From: an uncultured Pelagibacteraceae bacterium
GTDB taxonomy: Bacteria > Pseudomonadota > Alphaproteobacteria > Pelagibacterales > Pelagibacteraceae
Direction: 5' to 3'
DNA: 64,000 bases
Assembly (NCBI GenBank): GCA_902621345.1
Contig: CACNLV010000001.1
Span: forward strand, 186,001 to 250,000
Positions 10,692 to 25,107 of this stretch are shown piece by piece. Within the stretch, counting starts at the first letter, position 1; each line of letters opens with the position of its first letter. A program made the position numbers and the translations under genes. The notes below the pieces were generated by a model. The model was not told the origin of the DNA, ran no database searches, and worked only from the letters and a program-made list of their open reading frames with translations.

Positions 10692-11573
10692 ATGATACCT
10701 TACGACAAAAGATCAGGAAAAATATGGTACAATGGCGATCTAGTTGATTGGTCTGAGGTTAAATTACACGTTTTAAGTCATGGATTGCATTATGCCAGTT
10801 GTGTTTTTGAGGGAGAACGAGTTTATGATGGATCCATCTTTAAATTAGAAGAACATACTTCAAGATTATTTTACTCAGCGAAGAGAATGGGTTTCGAAAT
10901 TCCTTACACAGAAGAGGAAATTAATTCTGCTAGTAAAAAGATAATTGTGACTCAAAAAGTTGAAAACGGATATGTTAGACCAGTTGCATGGCGTGGAAGT
11001 GAAATGATGGCTATATCTGCCCAGCATACAAAAATTCATGTGGCAATTGCAACTTGGGAGTGGGGATCTTATTTTGATCCAAAACTTAAAATAGAGGGTA
11101 TTAAATTAAATATATCTAAATGGCGAAGACCTGCACCAGATACCATACCTTGGGATACAAAAGCTTCAGGACTTTATATGATTTGTACTCTTTCAAAGCA
11201 CGAAGCTGAGAAACAGGGATACACAGATTCTTTGATGTTGGATTACGAGGGAAATGTTGCTGAAGCGACAGGTGCTAATATTTTCTTTAAAGACAAAAAT
11301 GGAGAGCTGCACACACCAATACCAGACTCATTTTTAGATGGTATTACAAGAAGAACTGTAATTGAGATTGCAAAATCTAAAAATATAAAAGTTCATGAAA
11401 GAAAAATAAATCCAAGTGAACTTCCAAATTTTGTTGGATGTTTTTTAACCGGGACAGCAGCAGAGGTAACCCCAGTATCTTGCATTGCTGAAAATCAGTA
11501 CAAAGTTTGTGATATGATAATTAATCTTAATGAAAGCTATCAAACTTTGGTAAAAAAGAAAAAAGCAGCTTAA
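10692..11573 (+). CDS. ilvE: Branched-chain amino acid aminotransferase
   Basis: GLHYASCVFEGERVYDG, RPVAWRGSE, KASGLYMICTLSKHEAEKQGYTDSLMLDYEGNVAEATGANIFF. Confidence 0.95.
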   Translation: MIPYDKRSGKIWYNGDLVDWSEVKLHVLSHGLHYASCVFEGERVYDGSIFKLEEHTSRLFYSAKRMGFEIPYTEEEINSASKKIIVTQKVENGYVRPVAWRGSEMMAISAQHTKIHVAIATWEWGSYFDPKLKIEGIKLNISKWRRPAPDTIPWDTKASGLYMICTLSKHEAEKQGYTDSLMLDYEGNVAEATGANIFFKDKNGELHTPIPDSFLDGITRRTVIEIAKSKNIKVHERKINPSELPNFVGCFLTGTAAEVTPVSCIAENQYKVCDMIINLNESYQTLVKKKKAA

Positions 11574-12154
11574 TCCTTGTTATCTTCTGAAATTGCGTGA
11601 TCAATTCCTTTTCGCATATATTCGTAACCGGTAAAAAGTGTTAAAGCTGCTGAGAGCCATAGTAAAACAATTCCGATGGTTTGAGCATTATAATCTTGAA
11701 AATTTATAATTTTATTTCCAGTATCACCTGAAAGTAAAAGAGCAATCGAAACCATTTGTAATACAGTTTTCAATTTAGCTAGATTTGAAACAGGAAGTTT
11801 AATTTTTCCCTTAGCTAAAAATTCTCTCAAACCTGATACCAATATTTCACGTGTAAGAATTATTATAGCAGCAATAACTTCATAATTTCGAATAGTACCG
11901 TCCATCACTAAAAGAATAAGAGCTGCAGCAACAATTATCTTATCTGCAATTGGATCTAGTAACTCACCTAGCTTAGATTCCTCTCCAAGTAATCTAGCTA
12001 ACATACCATCTAAAAAATCGGTAAATGATGCGACTAAAAAAAGAATTAATGCAGTAAAGTCTCCATAAAAACCAGGAAGATAAAATGCTAAAACAAAAAA
12101 TGGAACAATCAAAATTCTTCCAATGGTCAATATATTAGGTATTTTCTTAAGCAT
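11570..12154 (-). CDS. pgsA: CDP-diacylglycerol--glycerol-3-phosphate 3-phosphatidyltransferase
   Basis: IPNILTIGRILIVP and FTDFLDGMLARLLGEESKLGELLDPIADKI (CDP-alcohol phosphotransferase signature). Confidence 0.95.
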   Translation of the reverse strand: MLKKIPNILTIGRILIVPFFVLAFYLPGFYGDFTALILFLVASFTDFLDGMLARLLGEESKLGELLDPIADKIIVAAALILLVMDGTIRNYEVIAAIIILTREILVSGLREFLAKGKIKLPVSNLAKLKTVLQMVSIALLLSGDTGNKIINFQDYNAQTIGIVLLWLSAALTLFTGYEYMRKGIDHAISEDNKD

Positions 12155-12162
12155 TTTTATTT

Positions 12163-14028
12163 TTATTCATGGAAAAAGTTATATATCTTTTTAGCAACTT
12201 TTTCTTCTACACCATCAACAGATTTTATTTCATCAAGACTTGCAGATTCCACTGCTCTCGCAGAACCAAAATGATTAAGTAATGCTCTTTTTCTTATCAT
12301 CCCAATACCGTCTATTTGATCCAAAAGAGACTTACTTAAACCCTTTTTTCGCCTAGCTCTATGGGCACTTATTGCAAATCTATGAGATTCATCTCTGATT
12401 CTTTGAAGAAAAAAAAGGGTAGGATCATTTTTTGCGAATTTATATTCTTTACCATTATGAAAAAATGTTTCATTACCACTATTTCTAAATTTACCCTTGG
12501 CTATTGCAATTATAGGAATATCATGTAGCCCTAACTCATTTAAACTTTCTCTTGCAACTGAGTATTGGCCTTTTCCACCATCTATTAAAACTAGGTCAGG
12601 AAAAGTAAGGTAATTATCTTTTTCTTGGACAGCTTTTTTGAACCTTCTTGTTAAAACTTCTTTCATCATTCCATAGTCATCTTGCTCATTTTTTTTAATT
12701 TTTATATTAAATTTTCTATATCTTTTTTTGATAAACCCTTCATCGCCATAAGCAATTAAAGCACCAACACTATTTGTTCCTTGAATATGACTATTATCGT
12801 AAACTTCTATGAGATTGATGTTTGTTTCTAAATTAAATTTATTCACTACCGAGTCGAATAAACCTCGATTATTTTGGCTTTCATATAGTTTTCTATTAAG
12901 GCTATCTTTTGCATTTTTAATAGCTTGGTTAATAACTTTTAATTTTGCTCCTTTTTTTGCTACAGAAATAACTATTTGTTTATTCTCTTTTTGAGACAAA
13001 GTTTTTTCAATTAAAGTTTTTTCTTTTATTTCCTCAGATAAAATTATTGAGGAAGGGACACTTTTATTTTCATAAAATTGAGAAATGAAAGAATTTAAAA
13101 TGTTACTTAATTTTTCATCAGGATCATGTTTTGGGAAAAACGACTGATTACCCCAATTTTGTTTAGATCTATAAAAAAATACTTGAATGCAAGTTTTACC
13201 AGACTCTTTATAACCAGCAATTACATCTGCCTCTACAAGATTAGCCTCATTTATTCTCTGAGATGATTGAATTATATTTAAAGACTTTATTCTATCCCTA
13301 AGTATTACTGCTTTTTCAAAATCTAAATCCTCACTAGCCTTTTCCATTTGATCGGATAAATTTTTTTGAATTCTTCTCGACTTACCAGAAACAAACTCAA
13401 TTGCGTCCTTTACTGTTTGTTGATAATCTTCTTTTTTAATATAATCAACACACGGTGCAGAACATCTTTTAATTTGATATAAAATACACGGTCTCTCTCT
13501 ATTTTTGAAAACAGTATCATCACAAACTCTTAAATGAAAAATTTTCTGTATCATTTTAATGGTCCAGTTTGCAGAACCGGCGGAGGCAAAAGGACCAAAA
13601 TAAAATCCTTCTTTAGTTTTCTTTCCTCTATGTCTTTTAATTTGAGGCCATTTATCTTTATTGCCAATAAATATGAATGGAAAAGATTTATCATCTCTTA
13701 AAAGTATATTAAATTTGGGTTTATATTTTTTAATTAAATTCGCCTCTAATAGCAAAGCCTCGCTTTCATTGGATGTTGTAGTGACCTCAAGTTTTCTAGT
13801 TTGGGACAACATTCTTTCTGTTCGAATAATATGATTTTTTTCGGAGATATAACTTTTTAATCTATTGGGTAAATTTTTAGCTTTTCCAACATAAAGAATT
13901 TCCTCTTTTTCATTTAACATTCGGTAAACGCCAGGTAGTTTGGGAATTAATGAAAGTTCTTTTTTAATAACTTCTTTTCCAATTTCAGAGCTTATCATGA
14001 CTTCTTTTTTTTGAAATTTGAATTCCAA
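12163..14028 (-). CDS. uvrC: Excinuclease ABC subunit C
   Basis: [28 protein letters not shown] (GIY-YIG), UVR motif [13 protein letters not shown]-terminal HhH. Confidence 0.97.
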   Translation of the reverse strand: MEFKFQKKEVMISSEIGKEVIKKELSLIPKLPGVYRMLNEKEEILYVGKAKNLPNRLKSYISEKNHIIRTERMLSQTRKLEVTTTSNESEALLLEANLIKKYKPKFNILLRDDKSFPFIFIGNKDKWPQIKRHRGKKTKEGFYFGPFASAGSANWTIKMIQKIFHLRVCDDTVFKNRERPCILYQIKRCSAPCVDYIKKEDYQQTVKDAIEFVSGKSRRIQKNLSDQMEKASEDLDFEKAVILRDRIKSLNIIQSSQRINEANLVEADVIAGYKESGKTCIQVFFYRSKQNWGNQSFFPKHDPDEKLSNILNSFISQFYENKSVPSSIILSEEIKEKTLIEKTLSQKENKQIVISVAKKGAKLKVINQAIKNAKDSLNRKLYESQNNRGLFDSVVNKFNLETNINLIEVYDNSHIQGTNSVGALIAYGDEGFIKKRYRKFNIKIKKNEQDDYGMMKEVLTRRFKKAVQEKDNYLTFPDLVLIDGGKGQYSVARESLNELGLHDIPIIAIAKGKFRNSGNETFFHNGKEYKFAKNDPTLFFLQRIRDESHRFAISAHRARRKKGLSKSLLDQIDGIGMIRKRALLNHFGSARAVESASLDEIKSVDGVEEKVAKKIYNFFHE

Positions 14029-14410
14029 CAGACGAGCAATTTTTTAAAATTTCTAGTTTTTCAATTTTTAAGGTTATTTTACCTATTCTTTGGTCTTTAA
14101 ATAGTTCATCAAATACAGCCTCAGCTAATGTCTCTAAAAAATTATAATGTTTCTTTTTTACTAAGTTCTTTATTAATTTTACCACCGTGCCATAGTTAAC
14201 GATTGATTTAATATCCTTATCATTAGTTGGTTTTTTGTCCTCATAATCTATTTCTAAGCTAAATTTTACTTTTTGCGCTTTAACTTTTTCAAAATCATAA
14301 TAACCAAGTTTTAAGTCTAAAATTAGTTCATTAATTAATATTTTTTTTTCGTAATTAAAAAGAGATTTTTTCTTATCAATTTTAACAACTTTAAAGTTAT
14401 TTTTTGCCAT
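13985..14410 (-). CDS. folB: Dihydroneopterin aldolase-family protein
   Basis: [48 protein letters not shown]. Confidence 0.8.
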   Translation of the reverse strand: MAKNNFKVVKIDKKKSLFNYEKKILINELILDLKLGYYDFEKVKAQKVKFSLEIDYEDKKPTNDKDIKSIVNYGTVVKLIKNLVKKKHYNFLETLAEAVFDELFKDQRIGKITLKIEKLEILKNCSSVGIQISKKRSHDKL

Positions 14411-14413
14411 CAG

Positions 14414-15322
14414 CTAAATTCTTGACTTGATATAATTTTTTATTTCTGAATTATAATACTGGAAACAAGTGCCTTGGTCCATATCGTGTCCTCTCTTGAT
14501 AGGCTCCGTTTTATATTTTCCCTTCTTTTTACATTTTACACCGTTAATTTTTAAATCATCTGAAATGACTATTCTTTTCATGCCAGGTATATCTCCCAGC
14601 CAGTCTGATAGTAATCCTTCATAATTATCTCTTGGATGAGTAAAGGCTAGTAGCGGTACTTTCAAATTTTTAATTTCGTTGTTAAATTTTTCTCTGACTT
14701 TATATGGACCAGGTCTTTTTTTTTTGAAATTTTCTAAAGCTTTATCAGCTCCTAGTTTTTTAACTTTATATTGTTTTGAAAGTTTACCAAAACATGCCTG
14801 CATATATGCTATTCCTCCAGCTGCTTGATCGGGGTATCTTGAAAAAAATAGTAAAGTTGTGAGACCTCCACACGAATGTCCAGTGACAAAAATTTGATTT
14901 TTTGGAACACCTAAAGAATTTAGCTGTTTTACTAATTGCAAATTAGCATCAACCCTTTTGTCTATTTTTGTTTTTCCTACATACGGTTTATCTTTTGATA
15001 TCCACCATTTTAGTGGCATATCACCTTTGATTTTATGAGTACAAAGATTATAAACCATAATCTCTTTTCCATTTATTCTCTCACCAACAAGTGAACCTTG
15101 ATTTCTAATTTGTCCATAATCAGTACAAGATTTTCCCGAACCATCAAAAGTGTTTTGACCGTGATTATAAATTAAAATTATTTTTTCTTTAGGATTATCT
15201 ATTTTTGATAGTTCTGTTACCTCTAATTTTTTTGATAAAAATCCACTTTGATTAATATTATGATTATCCGCATAAACTATTGTTGTAAGATATAACCAGA
15301 TAGTAAGAATTAAAGATCTCAT
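14414..15322 (-). CDS. Secreted alpha/beta hydrolase-like protein
   Basis: N-terminal signal-like segment; nucleophile elbow VTGHSCGGLTTLLF; FTHPRDNYEG; C-terminal RGHDMDQG. Confidence 0.6.
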   Translation of the reverse strand: MRSLILTIWLYLTTIVYADNHNINQSGFLSKKLEVTELSKIDNPKEKIILIYNHGQNTFDGSGKSCTDYGQIRNQGSLVGERINGKEIMVYNLCTHKIKGDMPLKWWISKDKPYVGKTKIDKRVDANLQLVKQLNSLGVPKNQIFVTGHSCGGLTTLLFFSRYPDQAAGGIAYMQACFGKLSKQYKVKKLGADKALENFKKKRPGPYKVREKFNNEIKNLKVPLLAFTHPRDNYEGLLSDWLGDIPGMKRIVISDDLKINGVKCKKKGKYKTEPIKRGHDMDQGTCFQYYNSEIKNYIKSRI

Positions 15323-16055
15323 TCTTTGCTATTTATAACATCGGGAGTTTGCCAATTCAAATTTTGACCACTATCAATTGCCAAAACTTGACCTGTAATA
15401 GAACTATTTTCAATAAAAAATTTTACAGCTTTACATATTTCCTCAACATTCACCTGTTTTTTTAATGGTGTTGCTAAGTATTGTTTTTTAAAATGTTTAT
15501 CAGATTGTCTTTTATTCTTTATTGTTGGGCCAGGAGCTATACCGTTTACACGTATTTTTGGTGCAAGACTCATAGCACTAGTTTTTGTTAATGTATAAAG
15601 TCCACTTTTACTTAACGTATAAGAAAAGAAAAATGGAGTTAGCTTAAAAACTCTTTGGTCAATAATATTTATGATGTTGTTATTTTTGCCCCTAGTATTC
15701 TTTGAAAACTCTTTTGACAAAAGAGCAGGGGCTTTAAGATTTGTTGAAAGATGCTTCTCCCAACTTTTTGAGCTAAAATTCTCTAATTTGTCATTCTCAA
15801 ATATTGAGGCATTATTAATTAAGCAGTCAAAAAATTTCATTTTTGATTTTGAAAATTTGATAATTTTCAAAATATCTTTTTCTTTGCTTAAGTTACCTTT
15901 AACTAAATTTACAATTGATCCATATTTTTGTAATTTCCTCTTTAACTTTTCGGCCTTGGATTTTGATTTATTGTAATGGATAATTATTTTTATATTCGGG
16001 CCAGATAATTCCTCAGCAATTGCTGCACCAATTCTAGTTGCCCCACCAGTGATTA

Positions 16056-16074
<19 letters not shown>
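15319..16074 (-). CDS. Short-chain dehydrogenase/reductase, pteridine reductase-like
   Basis: [15 protein letters not shown] Rossmann motif, [24 protein letters not shown] (YxxxK), [10 protein letters not shown]. Confidence 0.75.
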
Positions 16075-19457
<3,383 letters not shown>

Positions 19458-19459
19458 TT

Positions 19460-20407
19460 TTATCTTTGATTTAAAATTTTTTTTGCTGGAAGAGTTTTTT
19501 TAATCCACAATTTTGGAATAGATTTTAATCCTTTTAATGCTGCAAAATACGCGCCAATAAAATTTGCTCTAGAGCAATTACATCCACCAGCCTTAATTGT
19601 TTTTAAAATAGCTCTTTGATAATTTGTTGAACTTATTATCGCATGAATAGAGCTATTAAATGTACCTGGGTAGCTGCATGCCATTCCTAGTTTTTTTACA
19701 ATCAATGAGTGAGACTTTGATTTTAATTTTCTGATTTTAATTATGTCATCTATGATTGTCTTGTAATTGGAACTTTTCTTAAATCTTTTAACAAATTCAT
19801 CTATTGGATTTTTTGCACCTTTAAGAGCAAGATCTATAATGTGAAATTTTGCTAATGCATATTTGTGACTGATTTTTGAAATCGTTACAGTAGTGATTAT
19901 CTTTTCTAAACTTTTAAAGTCATAACCATAAAGAAAATATGGAAGGCTGGCACAAAAACCATCTGACTCGTTTACTTTAATTCCACCAGTAGATTTTTTT
20001 TTTAATTTTATATTATTTACAGTTTCAATTACATTTTGGTGAATCCAAGGCCCATTAATTATGCCACGCCAGTCTTTAACTTTTTTATATTTTGATCTAA
20101 GTCCTAGATTCCTCCAATAAATACTTCCGGGGCCGAAATTTTTAAGAATATTTTTTTTAAAACGTGGGTTGATATCATCATGTCCTTCAAGCAATGTTTT
20201 GAACATCACCTGCCCAATTTCATTATATCCAGAAACTTTACCTGTTTTAATATTATAAAAAGGACTTTTATTTTCTTTTAAGAAAGAGAAATCTTTTCTT
20301 CCCTTTATGTAAAAATTCAGTTTTTTTTGATTATAAACCCAATGTAAAGGTCTCGCTGCAGCATCAGCTACAGTTGCACCTAAAAATACATGTAAATTAT
20401 TTTTCAC
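19460..20407 (-). CDS. ADP-ribosylglycohydrolase / crystallin J1-like family protein
   Basis: FLGATVADAAARPLHWVY, SDGFCASLPYFLYGY, AGGCNCSRANFIGAYFAALKGL. Confidence 0.72.
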   Translation of the reverse strand: MKNNLHVFLGATVADAAARPLHWVYNQKKLNFYIKGRKDFSFLKENKSPFYNIKTGKVSGYNEIGQVMFKTLLEGHDDINPRFKKNILKNFGPGSIYWRNLGLRSKYKKVKDWRGIINGPWIHQNVIETVNNIKLKKKSTGGIKVNESDGFCASLPYFLYGYDFKSLEKIITTVTISKISHKYALAKFHIIDLALKGAKNPIDEFVKRFKKSSNYKTIIDDIIKIRKLKSKSHSLIVKKLGMACSYPGTFNSSIHAIISSTNYQRAILKTIKAGGCNCSRANFIGAYFAALKGLKSIPKLWIKKTLPAKKILNQR

Positions 20408-20408
20408 T

Positions 20409-21353
20409 TTAATGTGATAAAAATTTTTCAGCTTCCAAGGCTGCCATACAACCCATTCCTGCAGCAGTTACTGCTTGCCTAAATGTTTTATCTTTAACGT
20501 CACCAGCTGCATAAACACCAGGAATATTTGTTTCTGTAGAATCTGGTTTAGTAATTAGATAGCCTTCTTTATCCATTTTGAGTTGATCTTTAAATAATTG
20601 TGTAGCTGGATCATGTCCTATGGCAATAAAAACTCCGTCTAATTTAATTTCCTCAATTTTGTTTGTTTTTACATTTTTTACTTTAATTCCTTTGACATTC
20701 TTAGGGTCTTGGTCTCCGAGAATATCTTCTACGACAGAGTCCCATATAATTTCAATTTTCTTATTTGCCATTAATTTTTTTTGAAGCATCTTTTCTGCTC
20801 TTAAACTGTCTCGTCTGTGAATTAATTTTACTTTTGAGGCAAATTTTGTCAGAAACATTGCTTCCTCGACAGCCGCATTTCCACCACCCACAACTGCAAC
20901 CTCTTTATCTTTGAAGAAAAATCCGTCACAAGTAGCACACGCTGAAACACCAAAGCCCCTAAATTTTTGCTCTGATTTTAAGTTTAACCATCTTGCTTGA
21001 GCACCAGTTGAGATGATAATACTGTCTGCAGTGTATTTTTGACCAGTATCACCGATAGCTTCAAAAGGAGAGCTTTTTAAATTAACTGAACTAATATGAT
21101 CTTCAATCATTTCAGTTCCAACAGTTCTTGCTTGTTCTTTCATCTGATCCATCAACCATGGACCTTGTATAACATCGGCAAAACCAGGATAATTTTCAAC
21201 GTCTGTAGTTGTGGTGAGCTGTCCTCCTGGTTCTGAGCCGTAAACTAAAATAGGGTTAAGCATTGCTCTTGCTGCATAAACTGCTGCGGTGTATCCGGCT
21301 GGACCAGATCCAATTATTAACACTTTTGTGTGTTTAGTTGGATTTTGACTCAT
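20409..21353 (-). CDS. trxB: Thioredoxin-disulfide reductase
   Basis: IIGSGPAGYTAAVYAARA, redox motif CATCDG, GVYAAGDVKDKTFRQAVTAAGMGCMAA. Confidence 0.97.
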   Translation of the reverse strand: MSQNPTKHTKVLIIGSGPAGYTAAVYAARAMLNPILVYGSEPGGQLTTTTDVENYPGFADVIQGPWLMDQMKEQARTVGTEMIEDHISSVNLKSSPFEAIGDTGQKYTADSIIISTGAQARWLNLKSEQKFRGFGVSACATCDGFFFKDKEVAVVGGGNAAVEEAMFLTKFASKVKLIHRRDSLRAEKMLQKKLMANKKIEIIWDSVVEDILGDQDPKNVKGIKVKNVKTNKIEEIKLDGVFIAIGHDPATQLFKDQLKMDKEGYLITKPDSTETNIPGVYAAGDVKDKTFRQAVTAAGMGCMAALEAEKFLSH

Positions 21354-21374
21354 ATGAAAGCTATATAGTGATAA

Positions 21375-22325
21375 ATGACTAAATTAAAAGGTTTATTATT
21401 GACCGAAGGTATGCACGGCATGATTAGCCAAGTTGAAGGACTAGCGAAGGCTTTAGATATTGATTTTATACACGAAAAAATTGAACTTAATAATTTTTGG
21501 AAACTTATTCCACCAAAAATAACTCCAATACATAGTTTTGTATTTAAAAACAAAATTGATAATGATTTAAATATTGTTATTTCTTGTGGCAGAAAAAGCG
21601 TAATTCCATCACTTTTTTTAAAAAAAAAATTTAAGGATAAAATTATTAATATTCATATCCAAGATCCAAAGGTTTCGTTATCTAAGTTTGATTTTGTAGT
21701 AGCTCCTGAACATGATGGTTTGATAGGAGAAAATGTTATTTCTAGCAAAGGAGCTATTCATTATTTAACAGAGAAAGAATTAGATGAAAATATTTCTTAT
21801 TTGAAGCCTAGAATTAATAAAGAAAAAATAGTTACTCTAATAGTCGGAGGACCTAATAAATACTATGATTATAAGGAAACAGAAATAGAGAAAATTTTTT
21901 ATAAGATTAAACAAAACTTTTTAAATAATGGATATCAGTTGATATTAATTCCCTCAATGCGAACTCCTAAAAAGATAATTGAAGCAGCAAAAAATTATTT
22001 TGATGATAACCAAGTCATCATTACAGATATTGATAAAAAAGCATACCTATCATCCTTGAGACTTGCAGATCATATAGTTGTTACCTGTGACTCTACATCT
22101 ATGATTTCTGAAGCGGCAATTACTGGTAAACCGATTTATGTAGCACACATTCCACATATCAAAAATAACGATAGATTTAAAAAATTTTTTGAAATTTTTA
22201 AAGAACTTAATATTATTAGAGATCTAAATGACACAGTAGATAATTGGAAATATGAAAAACTTAATGAAACATATAGAATATCAGGATATATAAAGAGCAA
22301 AATAAAAAACTATGACATTTCTTAA
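21375..22325 (+). CDS. Mitochondrial fission ELM1-family protein
   Basis: LLLTEGMHGMISQVEGLAKAL, IVISCGRKSVIPSLFL, VTCDSTSMISEAAITGKPIYV. Confidence 0.75.
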   Translation: MTKLKGLLLTEGMHGMISQVEGLAKALDIDFIHEKIELNNFWKLIPPKITPIHSFVFKNKIDNDLNIVISCGRKSVIPSLFLKKKFKDKIINIHIQDPKVSLSKFDFVVAPEHDGLIGENVISSKGAIHYLTEKELDENISYLKPRINKEKIVTLIVGGPNKYYDYKETEIEKIFYKIKQNFLNNGYQLILIPSMRTPKKIIEAAKNYFDDNQVIITDIDKKAYLSSLRLADHIVVTCDSTSMISEAAITGKPIYVAHIPHIKNNDRFKKFFEIFKELNIIRDLNDTVDNWKYEKLNETYRISGYIKSKIKNYDIS

Positions 22326-22974
22326 TTCGATTTTAAAACAATCAAAAAAGTATGATTTCCCGTTTGATCATTGGGAATATAACAACGCCTTAAGCGATGA
22401 AACGATTCAAGAAATAATTACTGCTGATATACCGGATGTCAGTAAATATAATCTTACTTATGACGGTACTAGAGCAATTGATGGTGGAGCGGCAGAATTC
22501 AGAGAAGGAATAGCATCCGGAGGTAAGGCAATAAAATTTAGATGCTTTGTAACAAAAGAAAATTCATCACAATTTCCAAATTTAGTAAAATTCATTAATG
22601 AATTACAATCCAAAGAGACCTATGAGGCTATTTCAAAAATGATTAGCAAAGATCTATCTAACTCTTACGTTAGAGTAGAAGTAATTTGTGATCGTGAAGG
22701 TTTTTGGTTGAAACCGCATTGTGATATCAAAGAAAAACTTATGTCAGGATTAATTTTTGTTAATAAAGAAGGCGAGTCGGAAGATTTGGGGACTGATTTT
22801 TACAACGATAAATTAGAGAAAGTGAAAACAGTTCCTTATAAACATAATTATGGCTATCTTTTTTCCAGCGGACCGAATACCTGGCATGGAATGGAAAAAA
22901 AAAAGATTATTAAAGAGAGAAGATGTATCCAAGTAAACTATGTTACATTTAAAACTGACTGGAGAGTTGATTAA
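22312..22974 (+). CDS. 2-oxoglutarate/Fe(II)-dependent oxygenase-like protein
   Basis: LKPHCDIKEKLMSGLIFVN (HxD), distal NTWHGMEKKKIIKERRCIQVNYV. Confidence 0.6.
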   Translation: MTFLNSILKQSKKYDFPFDHWEYNNALSDETIQEIITADIPDVSKYNLTYDGTRAIDGGAAEFREGIASGGKAIKFRCFVTKENSSQFPNLVKFINELQSKETYEAISKMISKDLSNSYVRVEVICDREGFWLKPHCDIKEKLMSGLIFVNKEGESEDLGTDFYNDKLEKVKTVPYKHNYGYLFSSGPNTWHGMEKKKIIKERRCIQVNYVTFKTDWRVD

Positions 22975-23005
22975 TTAATAATTAATCATTTTAAAAATTA
23001 TTGTC

Positions 23006-23245
23006 TTACAAAAGGCAGGAGTACGATCCTAATATAAGCAGTGCAAAAAAAGTAAAGCAAATACCAAAAACAGTTTTTACTTGGTCACCGTCATCATCTG
23101 GATTATTTTTATTATAAAGCTTCCAGAATCCTTTATCGGTATTTGCACTTGAAAAGTTGTCTAAACTTTTCTCAATGTAATGACCAATATCAGATTGATT
23201 AATTGTATTTTCAACTTGGTTTGCTTTTAAATTTTCAGTACTCAT
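23006..23245 (-). CDS. Small single-TM hypothetical protein
   Basis: 79 aa; polar N-terminus, C-terminal hydrophobic segment VFGICFTFFALLILGSYSCLL. Confidence 0.5.
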   Translation of the reverse strand: MSTENLKANQVENTINQSDIGHYIEKSLDNFSSANTDKGFWKLYNKNNPDDDGDQVKTVFGICFTFFALLILGSYSCLL

Positions 23246-23449
23246 TAATCTATAAAAGGTAATTCAAATTTTTTTAGGAGTCTATCGTATTTGATGAGAT
23301 AAAAAGGTAAGTAACCCATTTTGACCTTACTATCTGAAGTTGTATATTAAAATTTTTGGAATTTTTGAACTTTTATTGAATGATTTTTAATCATAGTAAA
23401 TTTTACTTTTAAAGTGATATAATTATATAATTACTTATAAATATTTTTT

Positions 23450-24463
23450 ATGTTTGAAAAACTAGAAGAACTCGCAAAAAATAATAAAAAGATTTCCGAT
23501 TTTCATATTAGAAGTGGCTGGCCTTTAGCCTACCGTCAAACTGGTGAAATTCATAAAATTCAAGAGGTTGTAGTTAAAGCTCAGGATCTTCAAGATTTAT
23601 TATCAACAAACTGTAATGAAATTGAAATGAATAGATTTAAGGATACTCATGAATTAGATTCCTCAGTAACTTTGAGTGGACTAAGATTTAGAGCAAACTT
23701 TTACAAAACTATTCATGGTCCTGCTGCAGTATTAAGAAGAGTTGAGAGTGTAATTCCGACGATGGATCAATTTGATCTACCACCTGTTCTTTATGATATT
23801 ATTGATATGCACAAAGGTTTGGTCTTGGTGACTGGTCCAACAGGTTCGGGTAAGTCAACAACCCTTGCGGCAATAGTGAACGAAATTAATAAGACAAGAA
23901 CCTCAAACATTATAACGGTTGAAGACCCAGTTGAGTTTATTCATAAAGATATAAAGAGTATCGTTTCTCATAGAGAGGTTGGAAAACAAACTCAATCTTT
24001 TGCTAGCGCCTTAAAAGCCGCATTGAGAGAAGATCCAGATGTTATATTAGTAGGAGAGATGAGAGATCTTGAAACAGTTTCACTTGCTTTAACTGCAGCT
24101 GAGACAGGTCACCTTGTTTTTGGAACTTTGCATACAAGTGGTGCTCCAAGTACCATAAACAGAATCATAGACGTATTTCCGCCAGAACAACAAGCGCAGA
24201 TAAGAGCTCAAATTTCTACATCTTTAAAAATGGTCGTAACCCAAAGACTTCTTAAAACAAAAGACGGGCAAGGTCGTTGTGGTGCCTTTGAGGTAATGAA
24301 ATGTACTGCACCAATTCAAAACTTAATTAGAGAGTCTAAGATCCACCAAATACCAAGCATCATGCAGACCGCCGTTAAGGAAGGAATGATTACAATGACC
24401 AAATCATTGGAAGAACTTGTTAAAGCAGGTAAAATTGATGCATCAGCTGGTAGAGAACAATAA
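23450..24463 (+). CDS. pilT: PilT-like type IV pilus retraction ATPase
   Basis: Walker A GPTGSGKSTTLAAI, ALREDPDVILVGEMRDLETVSLALTAAETGHLVFGTLHTSGAPSTINRIIDVFP, PIQNLIRE (AIRNLIRE-like). Confidence 0.93.
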   Translation: MFEKLEELAKNNKKISDFHIRSGWPLAYRQTGEIHKIQEVVVKAQDLQDLLSTNCNEIEMNRFKDTHELDSSVTLSGLRFRANFYKTIHGPAAVLRRVESVIPTMDQFDLPPVLYDIIDMHKGLVLVTGPTGSGKSTTLAAIVNEINKTRTSNIITVEDPVEFIHKDIKSIVSHREVGKQTQSFASALKAALREDPDVILVGEMRDLETVSLALTAAETGHLVFGTLHTSGAPSTINRIIDVFPPEQQAQIRAQISTSLKMVVTQRLLKTKDGQGRCGAFEVMKCTAPIQNLIRESKIHQIPSIMQTAVKEGMITMTKSLEELVKAGKIDASAGREQ

Positions 24464-25106
24464 AGGTTTTACAACTTTAGAAGTTATAGTTGTGCTATGT
24501 ATCGTAGGCATACTATCGGCATTTGCTTTCCCTCAAATAATGGACTGGAATAAATCTAGGGCAGTGAAAACAGATGTTATTAGAGTGGTAAACATATTTG
24601 ATAACATTAATTCACAAGTTCAAAGGGGCTTATACGCTTTTGCTCAAGTTTATATGAATTTTGAGATTGATCAGGAGACTGGCATCACTACTCTAACTGT
24701 TACATCAAGGGGAATGACGGCCGATACATTAGGTAATAAAATTAATCAAGACATGACCTTTAGAAGTGAAACTGAAAGATGTTCATTAGATAGAGAAGAT
24801 TGGGACCATGATGGTGCAGATACTGATAGAGCTGAAGTGAGTCAAGAAATATTAAGTAATATTGAAACAAATTTTAATGGTGAGGAAGCAGTTTGTTTTT
24901 CTAAAGATGGAAGATGGTATAGCACTTCAAATTTTTTTCAGGGATCCAATTCATTTGAAATGTCTGGGCGGGGCGGAGTTTGTGACGATCAAGATGAAAA
25001 AGGTCCTCAGTGCGATTATCGTATTGTGTGGTCAAGATTTGGAAATATAAAACTTGAAAAATGGAATGAAAGAAAAGGGGAGTCTGGAGAGTGGGTTAGT
25101 CAATAA
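24438..25106 (+). CDS. Type IV pilin-like / pseudopilin protein
   Basis: Prepilin motif NNKG|FTTLEVIVVLCIVGILSAFAFP; overlaps the 3' end of pilT in another frame. Confidence 0.85.
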   Translation: MHQLVENNKGFTTLEVIVVLCIVGILSAFAFPQIMDWNKSRAVKTDVIRVVNIFDNINSQVQRGLYAFAQVYMNFEIDQETGITTLTVTSRGMTADTLGNKINQDMTFRSETERCSLDREDWDHDGADTDRAEVSQEILSNIETNFNGEEAVCFSKDGRWYSTSNFFQGSNSFEMSGRGGVCDDQDEKGPQCDYRIVWSRFGNIKLEKWNERKGESGEWVSQ

Positions 25107-25107
25107 A

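Noticed and set aside
22975-23449. tRNA or small RNA gene in the spacers (also checked 45132-45295, 50175-50293, 62754-62879)
   Set aside because: No cloverleaf, TTCGA-type T-loop or clear GC-rich hairpin could be read by eye; a covariance-model search would be needed to be sure.
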